A model generated the notes under the pieces. It saw only the letters and a program-made list of their open reading frames with translations, had not been told where the DNA came from and ran no database searches. Positions 36,049 to 45,132 of a DNA stretch of 64,000 nt are shown piece after piece. Location: the NCBI RefSeq assembly GCF_034424315.1, contig NZ_CP139972.1:8316501-8380500 (forward strand). The letters run 5' to 3'. The position numbers and the translations under genes are program-made. Position 1 is the first letter of the stretch. Each line of letters opens with the position of its first letter. The stretch comes from Chitinophaga sancti. Lineage in GTDB: Bacteria > Bacteroidota > Bacteroidia > Chitinophagales > Chitinophagaceae.

Positions 36049-37419
36049 ATGTACGCAATTGTCGATATCGAAACCACAGGTGGGCACGCCAGTGCCAATG
36101 GCATCACCGAAATAGCCATTTTCATTTACGATGGATCTCAAATCGTTCAGCAATACGAATCGCTGATCAATCCAGGCGTACCCATTCCCCGTTATATCCA
36201 ATCCCTCACCGGCATTACTGACGATATGGTGGCCTCAGCTCCCAAATTCGCAGATGTCGCCGGAGAAGTATTTGCCTTACTGAAGGACAATATCTTCGTC
36301 GCCCACAATGTCAATTTCGACTACTCATTTTTACAATACCATTTGCTGCAGGCAGGCTACGACCTCCGCACCAAAAAACTTTGCACAGTACGTCTGGGGC
36401 GCAAGATCGTTCCCGGTTTACCCAGCTATAGTCTCGGAAATCTCTGTCGCTCGCTGCAAATCAATGTAGCGCACCGGCACCGTGCTGCCGGTGATGCAGC
36501 TGCTACCGTTCGCCTGTTCGGCCTCTACCTGAGCCTGGATAGCAATAACGCAATCTCTGCAGCACTCAAAACCACCAGTAAGGAGCAGTTCCTCCCTACG
36601 AACCTGCCGCCTGACCAGATGAAGTCCTTACCAGCCAATCCGGGTGTGTATTACTTCCATGATCAGAAAGGGAAGGTCATCTATGTAGGTAAAGCCAGGA
36701 ATATTAAAAAACGCGTCAACAGCCATTTCACGGGCAACAATCCAAGTCGCCAGCGACAGGAATTTTTGCGCAACATCCACAGTATCTCTCATGAAGTGAC
36801 TGGTACAGAACTGATGGCCAATATCCTGGAAAGCGTGGAAATCAAAAGGCTGTGGCCAAAGTATAACAAGAGCCAGAAGAATATCGAATTTAAATACGGC
36901 TTTTACACCTTTGAAGACCAGCTCGGCTACCTGCGCCTCGTGATTGAACGCCGCCGCAAGTATACCATGCCGCTTCACTCATTTCCTTTACTGGTGCAGG
37001 GTCACACGATGCTCAAAGGGCTGATCCGGGAGTTTGATCTCTGCCCGCGCCTCTGCTTCCTTCAGAAAGGGGATGGTGCCTGCAAGCCGCTCACCGGCCA
37101 TAAGTGCAAAGGCGCCTGCGAAAAAAAGGAAACACCTGAATACTACAATCTCCGGGTTCGGGCCGCTATCATCCACATGCAAAAGGCACAGCCTTCCTAT
37201 TTGATCGTGGATGCCGGCCGTGACGCCGAGGAACAAAGCTGTATCCTCATGGAAAAAGGCCGCTTCTATGGTATGGGCTATATTCCCCGTGAAACCGCCA
37301 TCACAGAAGAAATGAACGTAAAGGAATGGCTCACCCAGTACCCTGACAATGAATATATTTTAAACCTGATCCACCAGTTTGCCGGCGCGAATAATTCCCG
37401 CCTGCTAAAGTTTTCTTAG
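36049..37419 (+). CDS. DnaQ-like 3'-5' exonuclease fused to GIY-YIG nuclease
   Basis: 456 aa from the ATG at 36049, which follows an A/G-rich stretch. Residues about 1-165 are a DEDDh exonuclease like the proofreading subunit of DNA polymerase III: AIVDIETTGGHASANGITEI (first D-x-E), AHNVNFDYSFLQ and HRHRAAGDAAATVRLF. Residues about 195-275 are a GIY-YIG domain like UvrC/Cho (NPGVYYFHDQKGKVIYVGKA, then RNIKKRVNSHF). The C-terminal part has a Cys-rich stretch (CPRLCFLQKGDGACKPLTGH and KCKGACEKK). This fusion is common in Bacteroidota and known also from Actinobacteria; a role in DNA repair is likely but not defined. The gene is monocistronic. Confidence 0.88.
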   Translation: MYAIVDIETTGGHASANGITEIAIFIYDGSQIVQQYESLINPGVPIPRYIQSLTGITDDMVASAPKFADVAGEVFALLKDNIFVAHNVNFDYSFLQYHLLQAGYDLRTKKLCTVRLGRKIVPGLPSYSLGNLCRSLQINVAHRHRAAGDAAATVRLFGLYLSLDSNNAISAALKTTSKEQFLPTNLPPDQMKSLPANPGVYYFHDQKGKVIYVGKARNIKKRVNSHFTGNNPSRQRQEFLRNIHSISHEVTGTELMANILESVEIKRLWPKYNKSQKNIEFKYGFYTFEDQLGYLRLVIERRRKYTMPLHSFPLLVQGHTMLKGLIREFDLCPRLCFLQKGDGACKPLTGHKCKGACEKKETPEYYNLRVRAAIIHMQKAQPSYLIVDAGRDAEEQSCILMEKGRFYGMGYIPRETAITEEMNVKEWLTQYPDNEYILNLIHQFAGANNSRLLKFS

Positions 37420-37526
37420 TTAATTAATCCCAGCTAAAGTATTTTTGCGCATCTGAATGCATAGCCGGCAGCAAATTGCCCTGTGAATGAAGGATATTCA
37501 TTAATCGTTATAATCGGTATTATTTC

Positions 37527-38456
37527 ATGTTAGAGTCAAAGTTTAATTTTCCCGGGCAAACGGCTTTCTACAAGGGAAAGGTAAGAGACGTATACACCAT
37601 CAATGATAAAGAGATGGTAATGGTAGCAAGCAACCGGATCTCCGCTTTCGATGTGGTGCTGCCCCGTCCAATTCCTTACAAAGGTCAGGTGCTGAACCAG
37701 GTAGCTGCTATTATGCTGGAAGCTACTAAGGATATCGTGCCTAACTGGGTGAAGGCTGTACCCTTACCAAATGTAACCATTGGCTTGAAATGTGAAACTT
37801 TCCCGGTAGAAATGGTGGTTCGTGGTAACCTCACCGGCCATGCCTGGAGAACCTACAAAAGCGGTAAACGCGAATTGTGCGGTGTAACCATGCCGGAAGG
37901 GCTGAAAGAGAACGACTATTTCCCAACGCCGATCATCACTCCGACTACCAAAGCACATGAAGGGCACGATGAAGACATTTCCCGCGAAGACATCCTCGCA
38001 AAAGGCCTGGTAAGCAAGGACGATTACGAACAGCTGGAGAAATACACACTGGCACTCTTTGCCCGTGGTAAAGTACTAGCGGCAAAACGTGGCCTGATCC
38101 TCGTAGATACCAAATATGAATTTGGTAAAATTGGCGATACCATCTACGTGATCGATGAGATCCATACACCGGATTCTTCCCGTTACTTTTACGCAGAAGG
38201 CTACGAAGAAAAACAAAAAGCCGGACAGGCACAGAAACAGCTCTCTAAAGAGTTCGTACGCGAATGGCTGATGGCAAATGGATTCCAGGGTAAAGAAGGC
38301 CAGCAGGTGCCTGAAATGACCGATGAATTCGTGACTACCGTGAGCGAACGCTATATCGAACTATTCGAAAATATCACTGGTCAAAAGTTCGTGAAGCAGG
38401 ACATAAGTGATGCTGAAAGCGAGCAGAAGATCATCGAGACTTTGAAAAGTTTATAA
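37527..38456 (+). CDS. purC: Phosphoribosylaminoimidazole-succinocarboxamide synthase
   Basis: 309 aa. It joins CAIR and aspartate with ATP to give SAICAR in purine synthesis. Family blocks: [60 protein letters not shown], and [20 protein letters not shown]. It is of the longer type (about 300 residues) found in Bacteroidota and eukaryotes, not the 240-aa E. coli form. The gene stands alone and is followed by a 25-bp inverted-repeat element (38463-38576) before the ABC exporter gene. Confidence 0.95.
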   Translation: MLESKFNFPGQTAFYKGKVRDVYTINDKEMVMVASNRISAFDVVLPRPIPYKGQVLNQVAAIMLEATKDIVPNWVKAVPLPNVTIGLKCETFPVEMVVRGNLTGHAWRTYKSGKRELCGVTMPEGLKENDYFPTPIITPTTKAHEGHDEDISREDILAKGLVSKDDYEQLEKYTLALFARGKVLAAKRGLILVDTKYEFGKIGDTIYVIDEIHTPDSSRYFYAEGYEEKQKAGQAQKQLSKEFVREWLMANGFQGKEGQQVPEMTDEFVTTVSERYIELFENITGQKFVKQDISDAESEQKIIETLKSL

Positions 38457-38462
38457 GTATAA

Positions 38463-38576
38463 AAAGAGGTTGGATCAAAAGTAATTTTGAAGGCATTGAG
38501 AACTTTATGTGCTGAAACACGCGCCGCCGGTTATCGGAATTAAATCCGGGTAAATTACTTTTGATGCGACCTCTTT
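38463..38576. repeat. Element with 25-bp terminal inverted repeats, 114 bp
   Basis: 38463-38487 and 38552-38576 are reverse complements over 25 positions with two mismatches, around a 64-nt interior with its own short stems (CCGG-containing). The outer end reads AAAGAGG and CCTCTTT, followed by a T-rich run. It could be a small non-autonomous element or a long terminator for purC. No transposase or target duplication is evident. Confidence 0.6.
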
Positions 38577-38622
38577 GTTTTTTCGGAAACCAATAATCGC
38601 CTGGAATTCTAAGGATAGAATA

Positions 38623-40419
38623 ATGAAACACCTAGCCGTACTGAATAAATATTTCCTTCGCTACAAATGGCGCTTTCTGCTTGGACTGATCTGCACAGTA
38701 GTCTCCATCGTATTCAGTGTGTTTCAACCTATCATGGTGCGCCAGATCTTCGATCTGCTGGCACAAAACCTCAATAATTATCACCTGATCAGTGATACCA
38801 ATCTCAAAACGATCTTTCACTCCGACTTCTCTAAAGTCCTCGCTTTTTATGGTGTAATGCTCCTTGTATTCGCTTTACTGAGTGGTTTCTTCTTATACCT
38901 CCAACGGCAATCCCTTATTGTGATGAGCCGCCACATTGAATTTGACCTCAAGAACGAAATTTACCAGCACTACCAGATGCTGGATCTCAACTTCTTTAAG
39001 ATGCACCGGACCGGTGACCTTATGAGCCGCATTACAGAAGACGTATCACGTGTACGCATGTATGTAGGCCCGGCTATCATGTATGCTACCCGCACCATCT
39101 TTATGCTTGTGATCGTGGTATACCTGATGATAGACGTAAACCCCTTACTCACGCTGTATACCTTATCACCACTGCCTTTCCTGGCACTCACTATCTATTA
39201 TGTGAACTTTATTATTCACAGGAAGAGTGAACGAATCCAGGCACAATTATCAAACATTACTTCTATCGCACAGGAATCTTATTCCGGTATCCGGGTGATC
39301 AAATCATACGTACAGGAAGAAGGGATGATCGAACATTTTGAGAAAGCCAGTGAAGATTATAAAATCAGTTCAGTGAGCCTGGCAAAGACAGATGCACTCT
39401 TCCAACCCAGTATGGCATTGATGATAGGATTGAGTGTACTCTTAACAATCTTTATCGGTGGTATACAGGTGATCCATGGCAACATCACCGTCGGTAACCT
39501 CGCAGAATTCGTGATTTATGTAAACATGCTGATGTTCCCATTCCTCTCTATCGGTATGGTGGCCAGCATGGTACAGCGTGCCGCTGCGAGTCAGCAACGT
39601 TTAAATGAATTCCTCGACATCAAACCGAATATCCATAACCAGCCGGATGCAAAGTCAATAGAGGTAAAAGGGGAAGTCGTATTCAAAAACGTATCCTTCA
39701 CTTACCCGCATACAGGTATACAGGCTATCCGGCATTTTAATCTCACGGTAAAACCGGGAGAAAAGGTAGCGGTAATAGGCCGTACAGGTTCGGGAAAATC
39801 CACCCTCGCACAGTTATTGATCCGTATGTATGACCCGCAGGAAGGAGCGGTGATGCTGGATGGGATGGACCTGAGAACCCTGAAACTCGAAGACCTGCGT
39901 ACCCAGATCAGTTATGTACCACAGGATGTATTCCTGTTTTCAGATACCATTACCAACAATATCCGCTTCGGTACCCCGGAAGCCAACGAGGAGGCCGTAC
40001 ATCGTGCCGCCCGCCAGGCATCGGTCGAAAAGGACATCCTGGGTTTTCCGGAAGGGTTCAATACCTTAGTAGGAGAGCGGGGTGTTACCCTGAGTGGTGG
40101 TCAGAAACAACGTATATCAATCGCCCGTGGACTGATCAAAGATCCGAATCTGTTGGTGTTTGATGACTGTTTGTCGGCTGTAGATGCCCGTACAGAGAAA
40201 GAAATCATTGGTAATCTGTATGCATACCTGAAAGATAAAACTGCTATTATCATTACCCATCGCATATTTGCCCTTTTTGAGTTTGATAAAATCATTGTTT
40301 TAGATGATGGAAAGATCGTTGAAACCGGCACCCATGAAGAATTATTGTCATTAAATGGTTACTACACAGAATTATACGCCCGCCAGCAATCCGGTGAAGA
40401 TGAATCTGTAATAGAATAA
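38623..40419 (+). CDS. ABC exporter half-transporter (MsbA/multidrug type) with degenerate catalytic site
   Basis: 598 aa from the ATG at 38623. The N-terminal 320 residues form six membrane helices of an ABC-type exporter (YFLRYKWRFLLGLICTVVSI; SRITEDVSRVRMYVGPAIMY; ITSIAQESYSGIRVIKSYVQ). The nucleotide-binding domain has Walker A GRTGSGKS (386-393), Q-loop ISYVPQDVFLFS, signature LSGGQKQR (490-497) and Walker B LLVFDDCLSAVD. The residue after the Walker B Asp514 is Asp515 where most exporters have the catalytic Glu; this pattern occurs in one half of heterodimeric exporters such as BmrC-type proteins. No partner half is adjacent, so it may form a homodimer or pair with a distant gene. The substrate is unknown. 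Confidence 0.9.
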   Translation: MKHLAVLNKYFLRYKWRFLLGLICTVVSIVFSVFQPIMVRQIFDLLAQNLNNYHLISDTNLKTIFHSDFSKVLAFYGVMLLVFALLSGFFLYLQRQSLIVMSRHIEFDLKNEIYQHYQMLDLNFFKMHRTGDLMSRITEDVSRVRMYVGPAIMYATRTIFMLVIVVYLMIDVNPLLTLYTLSPLPFLALTIYYVNFIIHRKSERIQAQLSNITSIAQESYSGIRVIKSYVQEEGMIEHFEKASEDYKISSVSLAKTDALFQPSMALMIGLSVLLTIFIGGIQVIHGNITVGNLAEFVIYVNMLMFPFLSIGMVASMVQRAAASQQRLNEFLDIKPNIHNQPDAKSIEVKGEVVFKNVSFTYPHTGIQAIRHFNLTVKPGEKVAVIGRTGSGKSTLAQLLIRMYDPQEGAVMLDGMDLRTLKLEDLRTQISYVPQDVFLFSDTITNNIRFGTPEANEEAVHRAARQASVEKDILGFPEGFNTLVGERGVTLSGGQKQRISIARGLIKDPNLLVFDDCLSAVDARTEKEIIGNLYAYLKDKTAIIITHRIFALFEFDKIIVLDDGKIVETGTHEELLSLNGYYTELYARQQSGEDESVIE

Positions 40420-40497
40420 GGATCAAAATTTTATACATGCCTGAAAACCAGTACTTAAGCCGACTTTCTATCATTTTTCAAAATCATTTAAAATTAT

Positions 40498-40527
40498 TTT
40501 GATATTTGTAAAACAATAGTATATTTG
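40498..40527 (+). promoter_or_regulatory. Bacteroidota-type promoter for DUF3276 gene
   Basis: TTTG (40498-40501) and TATATTTG (40520-40527) with an 18-nt spacer fit the Bacteroidota housekeeping promoter (-33 TTTG, -7 TAnnTTTG). The start codon is about 50 nt downstream. Confidence 0.6.
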
Positions 40528-40578
40528 TTGCTTATTGGAAAAAGGATTTGATTCGTTAACAACTTAAATCTATCAACT

Positions 40579-41019
40579 GTGGCGTACGAAAATACCAATC
40601 AGCAGGAAAGAAATAATGACAGTATCTTTTCTAAACGATTGAAAGCGGGCAAAAGAAGAACATACTTCTTTGATGTAAAGACCACTCGGGGAAATGATTA
40701 CTTTCTGACCATTACAGAAAGCAAAAAACGCTTTAATGACAATGGTTATGACAGGCACAAAGTGTTCCTGTACAAGGAGGACTTCAACAAGTTCCTGAAT
40801 GCATTAACAGAGACTATCAACTATGTGAAGACTGAGTTGATGCCCGACTTCGATTTTGATGCCTACAATCACGACTATGTACGTGATGATGAAGATGGAG
40901 AAGGCGCAGAAGGTTCTTCTGATGCTGCTGTGGAAGCCGCTGTAGAAGCTGCTGCCGCACCTGCTGCTACTGCTACTGCATCTGCTACTTCACATAGTGA
41001 AGATGTAGATAAGTGGTAA
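40579..41019 (+). CDS. DUF3276 / PUR-alpha-like nucleic acid-binding protein
   Basis: 146 aa with a GTG start at 40579; no ATG precedes the conserved region. Residues about 17-100 are a single PUR repeat of the DUF3276 family (SKRLKAGKRRTYFFDVKTTR, GNDYFLTITESKKRF, HKVFLYKEDFNKFLNALTET). The Borrelia and Bacteroidota members form PUR-alpha-like dimers that bind single-stranded DNA or RNA. The C-terminal tail is low-complexity: an acidic stretch (DDEDGEGAEGSSD) followed by Ala/Thr repeats, probably disordered. The gene is preceded by a good promoter and followed by a terminator, so it is a monocistron; it is abundant and conserved in this phylum. Confidence 0.88.
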   Translation: MAYENTNQQERNNDSIFSKRLKAGKRRTYFFDVKTTRGNDYFLTITESKKRFNDNGYDRHKVFLYKEDFNKFLNALTETINYVKTELMPDFDFDAYNHDYVRDDEDGEGAEGSSDAAVEAAVEAAAAPAATATASATSHSEDVDKW

Positions 41020-41055
41020 GGGAAGGTTCAAATTGACTTCTTAAACTTCTTATAC

Positions 41056-41085
41056 AACCTCCGGATTTTTCCGGAGGTTTTTTTA
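41056..41085 (+). terminator. Rho-independent terminator of DUF3276 gene
   Basis: AACCTCCGG pairs with CCGGAGGTT around ATTTTT, followed by a run of T (to 41084). Confidence 0.9.
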
Positions 41086-41091
41086 TTGCAT

Positions 41092-41130
41092 AAAAAGAGG
41101 ATGTCTGCCGCAGGCAGACACCCTCTTTTA
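41092..41130 (-). terminator. Rho-independent terminator of pgi
   Basis: AAAAGAGG-A-TGTCTGCC pairs with GGCAGACA-C-CCTCTTTT (one mismatch), giving a stem of 16 pairs with A/T flanks. It lies 20 nt past the pgi stop and back to back with the DUF3276 terminator. Confidence 0.85.
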
Positions 41131-41149
41131 TACTGATTCATAAAGAAGT

Positions 41150-42802
41150 CTATTTCTTGAGCTTCTTCCAGGCATTAATCAACCCATTGGTAGAACTATC
41201 ATGACTACTCACAGCACTATCATTCACCAACTCAGGCAGGATCTTATTTGCCAGCTGTTTACCTAATTCTACACCCCACTGATCAAAGCTGTAAATATTC
41301 CAGATCACACCCTGTACAAAGATCTTATGCTCGTACATGGCTACCAGTGAACCCAGGGTTCTCGGATCAATCTCCTTCACCAGGAATGAATTCGTTGGCC
41401 TGTTACCAGTGAACACTTTATAAGGAGTCAATTCCGCGATCTCCGCATCCTTCAATCCCTGTTTCACCAGTTCTGCTTTCACTTCTTCAGCACTCTTACC
41501 ATTCATCAGTGCTTCTGTTTGTGCAAAGAAGTTAGACAGCAATTTTACATGATGATCGCCAATTGGATTGTGGCTAATAGCGGGTGCGATAAAGTCGGCC
41601 GGAATAATACGAGTACCCTGGTGGATCAGCTGATAAAATGCATGCTGTCCATTTGTACCAGGTTCACCCCATACAATCGGACCGGTTTCATAAGTTACCG
41701 CCTTACCATTACGGTCTACATACTTACCATTGCTCTCCATATTGCCTTGTTGGAAATACGCTGCAAAGCGATGCATGTACTGATCATAAGCGAGGATGGC
41801 TTCAGTAGCAGTGCCAAAGAAGTTGCCATACCACAAGCCGATCAGCGCCATGATAGCAGGAATATTTTTCTCTAATGGAGTAGTCTGGAAATGTTTATCT
41901 ACTGCATGCGCACCTTCCAGTAATTTCTTGAAATTATCAAAGCCTACAGTCAGTGCAATGCTCAGTCCAATTGCGGACCACAGTGAATAACGGCCTCCTA
42001 CCCAATCCCAGAACTCAAACATGTTCGCAGGATCGATACCGAATTCCTTCACCGCCTTTTCATTGGTAGATAATGCCGCAAAGTGCTTCGCTACAAACTT
42101 CTCATCCTTTGCATGCTCCAGGAACCAGCTGCGTGCAGTCAATGCATTGGTCATAGTTTCCTGTGTGGTAAAGGTCTTGGAAGCAACTAAGAATAATGTT
42201 TCTTCAGGAGAAACTTTCTTCAGCGTTTCAGCGATATGGGTGCCATCTACATTAGACACGAAGTAAGGCTGCATACCTTCTTTCCAGTAAGGTTTCAGCG
42301 CTTCAGTCACCATCACCGGACCTAAGTCGGAGCCACCGATACCGATGTTTACAATATAACGTATAGGCTTACCGGTATACCCTTTCCATTCACCGCTGTG
42401 AACGCGCTCGCAGAACTCTTCCATTTTCTTCTGCACAGTCAGTACATCGGGCATCACATCTTTACCATCCAGCACAACAGGATTGCCTGAGAAATTACGC
42501 AGTGCTGTGTGCAGTACTGCTCTGTTCTCGGTAGCGTTTATTTTTTCAGCGCTGAACATGGCTTTGATACCTTCTTCCACACCACACTCTTTCGCCAGTG
42601 CAAACAGCTTCGTCAGGGTTTCTTCAGTAATAATGTTCTTTGAATAGTCGAACAGGATTTGTTCAAAACGCAGATTGAATTTGTTAAATCTTTCAGCATC
42701 TTCCGCAAACAAAGTGCGCATGTGCGTTTGCTTCATCTGGTCTGCGTGTTTCAGCAGCTCCTGCCAGGCTTTTGTTGATTCAGGATTTGTCGTTGGGAAC
42801 AT
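41150..42802 (-). CDS. pgi: Glucose-6-phosphate isomerase
   Basis: 550 aa, full length. It interconverts glucose 6-phosphate and fructose 6-phosphate. Both signatures are present: [20 protein letters not shown] (about residue 270) and [20 protein letters not shown] (about 500). [16 protein letters not shown] and [13 protein letters not shown] form the phosphate-binding region, and [20 protein letters not shown] contains the catalytic His and Arg region. On the minus strand CAAATGTA at 42822-42829 gives a TACATTTG -7 element 19 nt before the ATG. The gene is monocistronic with its own terminator. Confidence 0.96.
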   Translation of the reverse strand: MFPTTNPESTKAWQELLKHADQMKQTHMRTLFAEDAERFNKFNLRFEQILFDYSKNIITEETLTKLFALAKECGVEEGIKAMFSAEKINATENRAVLHTALRNFSGNPVVLDGKDVMPDVLTVQKKMEEFCERVHSGEWKGYTGKPIRYIVNIGIGGSDLGPVMVTEALKPYWKEGMQPYFVSNVDGTHIAETLKKVSPEETLFLVASKTFTTQETMTNALTARSWFLEHAKDEKFVAKHFAALSTNEKAVKEFGIDPANMFEFWDWVGGRYSLWSAIGLSIALTVGFDNFKKLLEGAHAVDKHFQTTPLEKNIPAIMALIGLWYGNFFGTATEAILAYDQYMHRFAAYFQQGNMESNGKYVDRNGKAVTYETGPIVWGEPGTNGQHAFYQLIHQGTRIIPADFIAPAISHNPIGDHHVKLLSNFFAQTEALMNGKSAEEVKAELVKQGLKDAEIAELTPYKVFTGNRPTNSFLVKEIDPRTLGSLVAMYEHKIFVQGVIWNIYSFDQWGVELGKQLANKILPELVNDSAVSSHDSSTNGLINAWKKLKK

Positions 42803-42821
42803 GAGTTGATTTTTTAGTCTC

Positions 42822-42829
42822 CAAATGTA
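42822..42829 (-). promoter_or_regulatory. -7 element of pgi
   Basis: TACATTTG on the minus strand matches TAnnTTTG, 19 nt before the pgi start codon. No clear -33 TTTG was found at the expected spacing. Confidence 0.45.
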
Positions 42830-42951
42830 ATAAATTATTTAACGGCCATTTAGGTAGTGTTGCAGTTTGAATTTATTAAATATCTATTAAAGAAATAGCT
42901 CAAGTATAGACCTTTCCGCCGTACAATTCGCGCTATAAATTAATAACAACA

Positions 42952-43746
42952 CTACTCCTTTTTACAAATTAGCTCTCTGATCCCCGCAACCAGCACTACG
43001 CCGATCGCCGAGAGGCAACAGATTATTACGGGTAGGGCCATGGTCGTCACTTCACTCTGCCGTTTAGCAATGATCCCGTAAAATGCCCAGATAGCCACCA
43101 TGCCCGCCACGATATTGTGTCGTTTTACGACCAGCAGGGTGGCACCTGCACAGGCAACCAGGATGAGTATAGCCGTGACAGGTACGCTCATGCCATCCCA
43201 GCCGGAATATACCAGCAGTGCAGCAATATTGGCTACCGTCGCTACACAGATCCAGCCCAGGTACAGGCTGAAAGGAATGAATACGAACCATCGCATGGCG
43301 CGGCTGGCACCCGGTGCAGCAATATTAAAATTAATATGGATAGCCAGCAATGATATTAATAAGGTAAGCATCAGTAATATTGCCAGTGGTAGCAACTCAT
43401 AATGCCAGGCAAAGAGCCAGCAACTGTTGGCCATACAGCTGATTAGCCACCAGCCGCGCATCCTTTCCATGAATTGTTCCAAAGAATCCTCATGTCCGGA
43501 AGCAAAGGCGAGCCAAAGCTGATAAATGATGAACCCTATCAGTGCCAGGTAAATGAGCCCCCAGATGGAAAAGGTAAAACCCGCTGGTACAAAGAGATTA
43601 TCATACTTTTCAGAGACCTGTGCGGTGGTATTGCCGTTGATCAGGCCCAGGCCTGCAAGTGCATTCACACCGATGACCATCAGATACCCTATTGTATTAA
43701 AAATTGCGCTGTTCTTGTAGTAAAGGGTTTCATGAGAGGCTTTCAT
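42952..43746 (-). CDS. TspO/MBR-like tryptophan-rich membrane protein
   Basis: 264 aa with about seven to eight hydrophobic segments and many Trp residues. The block VPAGFTFSIWGLIYLALIGF resembles the P-x-x-x-F-x-x-V-W-x-x-L-Y motif of tryptophan-rich sensory proteins (TspO), but the protein is longer than the 160-aa TspO core, as in other Bacteroidota proteins annotated as tryptophan-rich sensory protein. TspO relatives bind tetrapyrroles or sterol-like ligands; a ligand cannot be predicted here. GWWLISCMANSCWLFAW and FIPFSLYLGWICVATVAN are further conserved helices. The gene is divergent from prfB, with 90 nt between the starts. Confidence 0.75.
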   Translation of the reverse strand: MKASHETLYYKNSAIFNTIGYLMVIGVNALAGLGLINGNTTAQVSEKYDNLFVPAGFTFSIWGLIYLALIGFIIYQLWLAFASGHEDSLEQFMERMRGWWLISCMANSCWLFAWHYELLPLAILLMLTLLISLLAIHINFNIAAPGASRAMRWFVFIPFSLYLGWICVATVANIAALLVYSGWDGMSVPVTAILILVACAGATLLVVKRHNIVAGMVAIWAFYGIIAKRQSEVTTMALPVIICCLSAIGVVLVAGIRELICKKE

Positions 43747-43819
43747 GGATAGTTGAAATTTTTAATTTAAGGGCAAAGAATAATGTCAATGTGCAACAAA
43801 TATTGTTCCCCTTTTTCCT

Positions 43820-43827
43820 TACATTTG
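43820..43827 (+). promoter_or_regulatory. -7 element of prfB
   Basis: TACATTTG matches TAnnTTTG and ends only 8 nt before the ATG at 43836, so the mRNA would be leaderless or nearly so. The -33 element is not clear. Confidence 0.4.
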
Positions 43828-43835
43828 CCACCATT

Positions 43836-44925
43836 ATGACAGCAGAACAACTCAAAGCTATGAGGGACCGTCTCCATGTCCTGGGAGGTTTTCTTTAACG
43901 TCCAGGACCGCATAGCAAAAATCGAAAATGACAAACAATTATCGTTAGCCCCCGGCTTCTGGGACGACAATGCCCGGGCTACGTCAATTCTGAAAGAGAT
44001 CAAAGTCAACAAGTTCTGGGTCGATCTTTACGAGCAGGTGAAAACCTCTATTGAAGATAGCGCCGTACTGCTGGACTTCCAGAAAGAGGGTGAAGCCTCT
44101 GAAGAAGAAGTAGCAGCAGCTTACGACGGAGCCGTGGCAGCTTTGGATGAATTGGAATTCAAGTCTACCTTGAACGAGCCGGAAGACGAGATGCCGGCAG
44201 TACTTACCATCAACTCCGGTGCCGGTGGTACCGAGAGCCAGGATTGGGCCGAGATGCTGCTGCGTATGTATCGTATGTACGGTGAAAAACAAGGCTGGAA
44301 AGTATCTGAGATCGACGTGCAATACGGGGATGGTGCTGGTATCAAATCCGCTTCCCTGGAGTTCGACGGTAGCTTTGCCTATGGATTGCTGAAAGCTGAG
44401 AGCGGGGTACACCGTCTGGTGCGTATCTCTCCGTTCGACGCCAATGCCCGCAGGCATACCTCATTTGCTTCAGTCTATGTGTATCCGTTGGTGGACGATA
44501 CCATTGAAATTGCCGTGAATCCGGCCGACCTCGAATGGGAATTCTACCGTTCCGGTGGTAAAGGTGGACAGAACGTCAATAAGGTGGAAACAGCCGTGCG
44601 ACTTAAGCACATTCCTACAGGCATCATCGTGGAATGTCAGCAGGCCCGTACACAGGGAGAAAACCGTGAGAAGGCATTGACAATGCTGAAATCACGCCTG
44701 TATGAGGAAGAGCTGCGCAAGCGCGAAGAGCTGAAAAATGCCGCTAACGCTAATAAGCGTAAAATCGAATGGGGTTCGCAGATCCGTTCTTACGTCTTCC
44801 ATCCGTACAAGATGATCAAGGATCATCGTACCGATTTTGAAGTAGGAAACGTAGGCCCCGTGATGGACGGAGAACTGGAAGGCTTTATTAAAGCTTACCT
44901 GATGATGTCCAAAGAAAATAATTAA
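43836..44925 (+). CDS. prfB: Peptide chain release factor 2, expressed by programmed +1 frameshift
   Basis: RF2 ends translation at UGA and UAA codons. The gene is in two frames: 43836-43895 encodes [20 protein letters not shown] and stops at TAA (43896-43898); skipping the first T continues in the +1 frame with [20 protein letters not shown] to 44925. The product is about 363 aa. RF2 hallmarks are the SPF anticodon-like motif ([15 protein letters not shown]) and the GGQ motif ([20 protein letters not shown]). The shift site has a Shine-Dalgarno-like GGGAGG 4 nt before CTT-TAA-C, as at the classical site, but the stop is TAA and not TGA. Annotators may wrongly start the gene at 43876, which drops the first 20 residues. 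A strong terminator follows. Confidence 0.92.
43883..43899 (+). promoter_or_regulatory. prfB programmed +1 frameshift site with UAA stop
   Basis: GGGAGG (43883-43888), spacer TTTT, slippery CTT (43893-43895), stop TAA (43896-43898), then C. The layout copies the E. coli prfB site (SD-like element, CUU, UGA, C) except for the stop codon. Pairing of the internal SD with 16S rRNA would drive the shift. Confidence 0.85.
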
Positions 44926-44943
44926 GGTTACTTATTTAAAAAG

Positions 44944-44973
44944 GCCCCTCCTGCCGGAGGGGCTTTTTTCTTT
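44944..44973 (+). terminator. Rho-independent terminator of prfB
   Basis: GCCCCTCC pairs with GGAGGGGC around TGCC, followed by a long T-rich run. Confidence 0.92.
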
Positions 44974-45132
44974 TTTGCACAATGGAATGGCCTTTATAAC
45001 CCACTTCCAATTTCTAAAGCCATCCGCAGGCCAGCCTGCCGGTACCGATCCTTGGGAGAAAAATTACAAATTGAATTATTACCCAAAGGCACTAATTTTA
45101 TATTATCTCGTTACAACAAAAACTCTTTGAGA

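Noticed and set aside
43876..44925. prfB as an unshifted gene starting at ATG 43876
   Set aside because: The first 20 residues of RF2 and an SD-like/CTT-stop-C arrangement lie directly upstream in the other frame, so the frameshifted version is much more likely.
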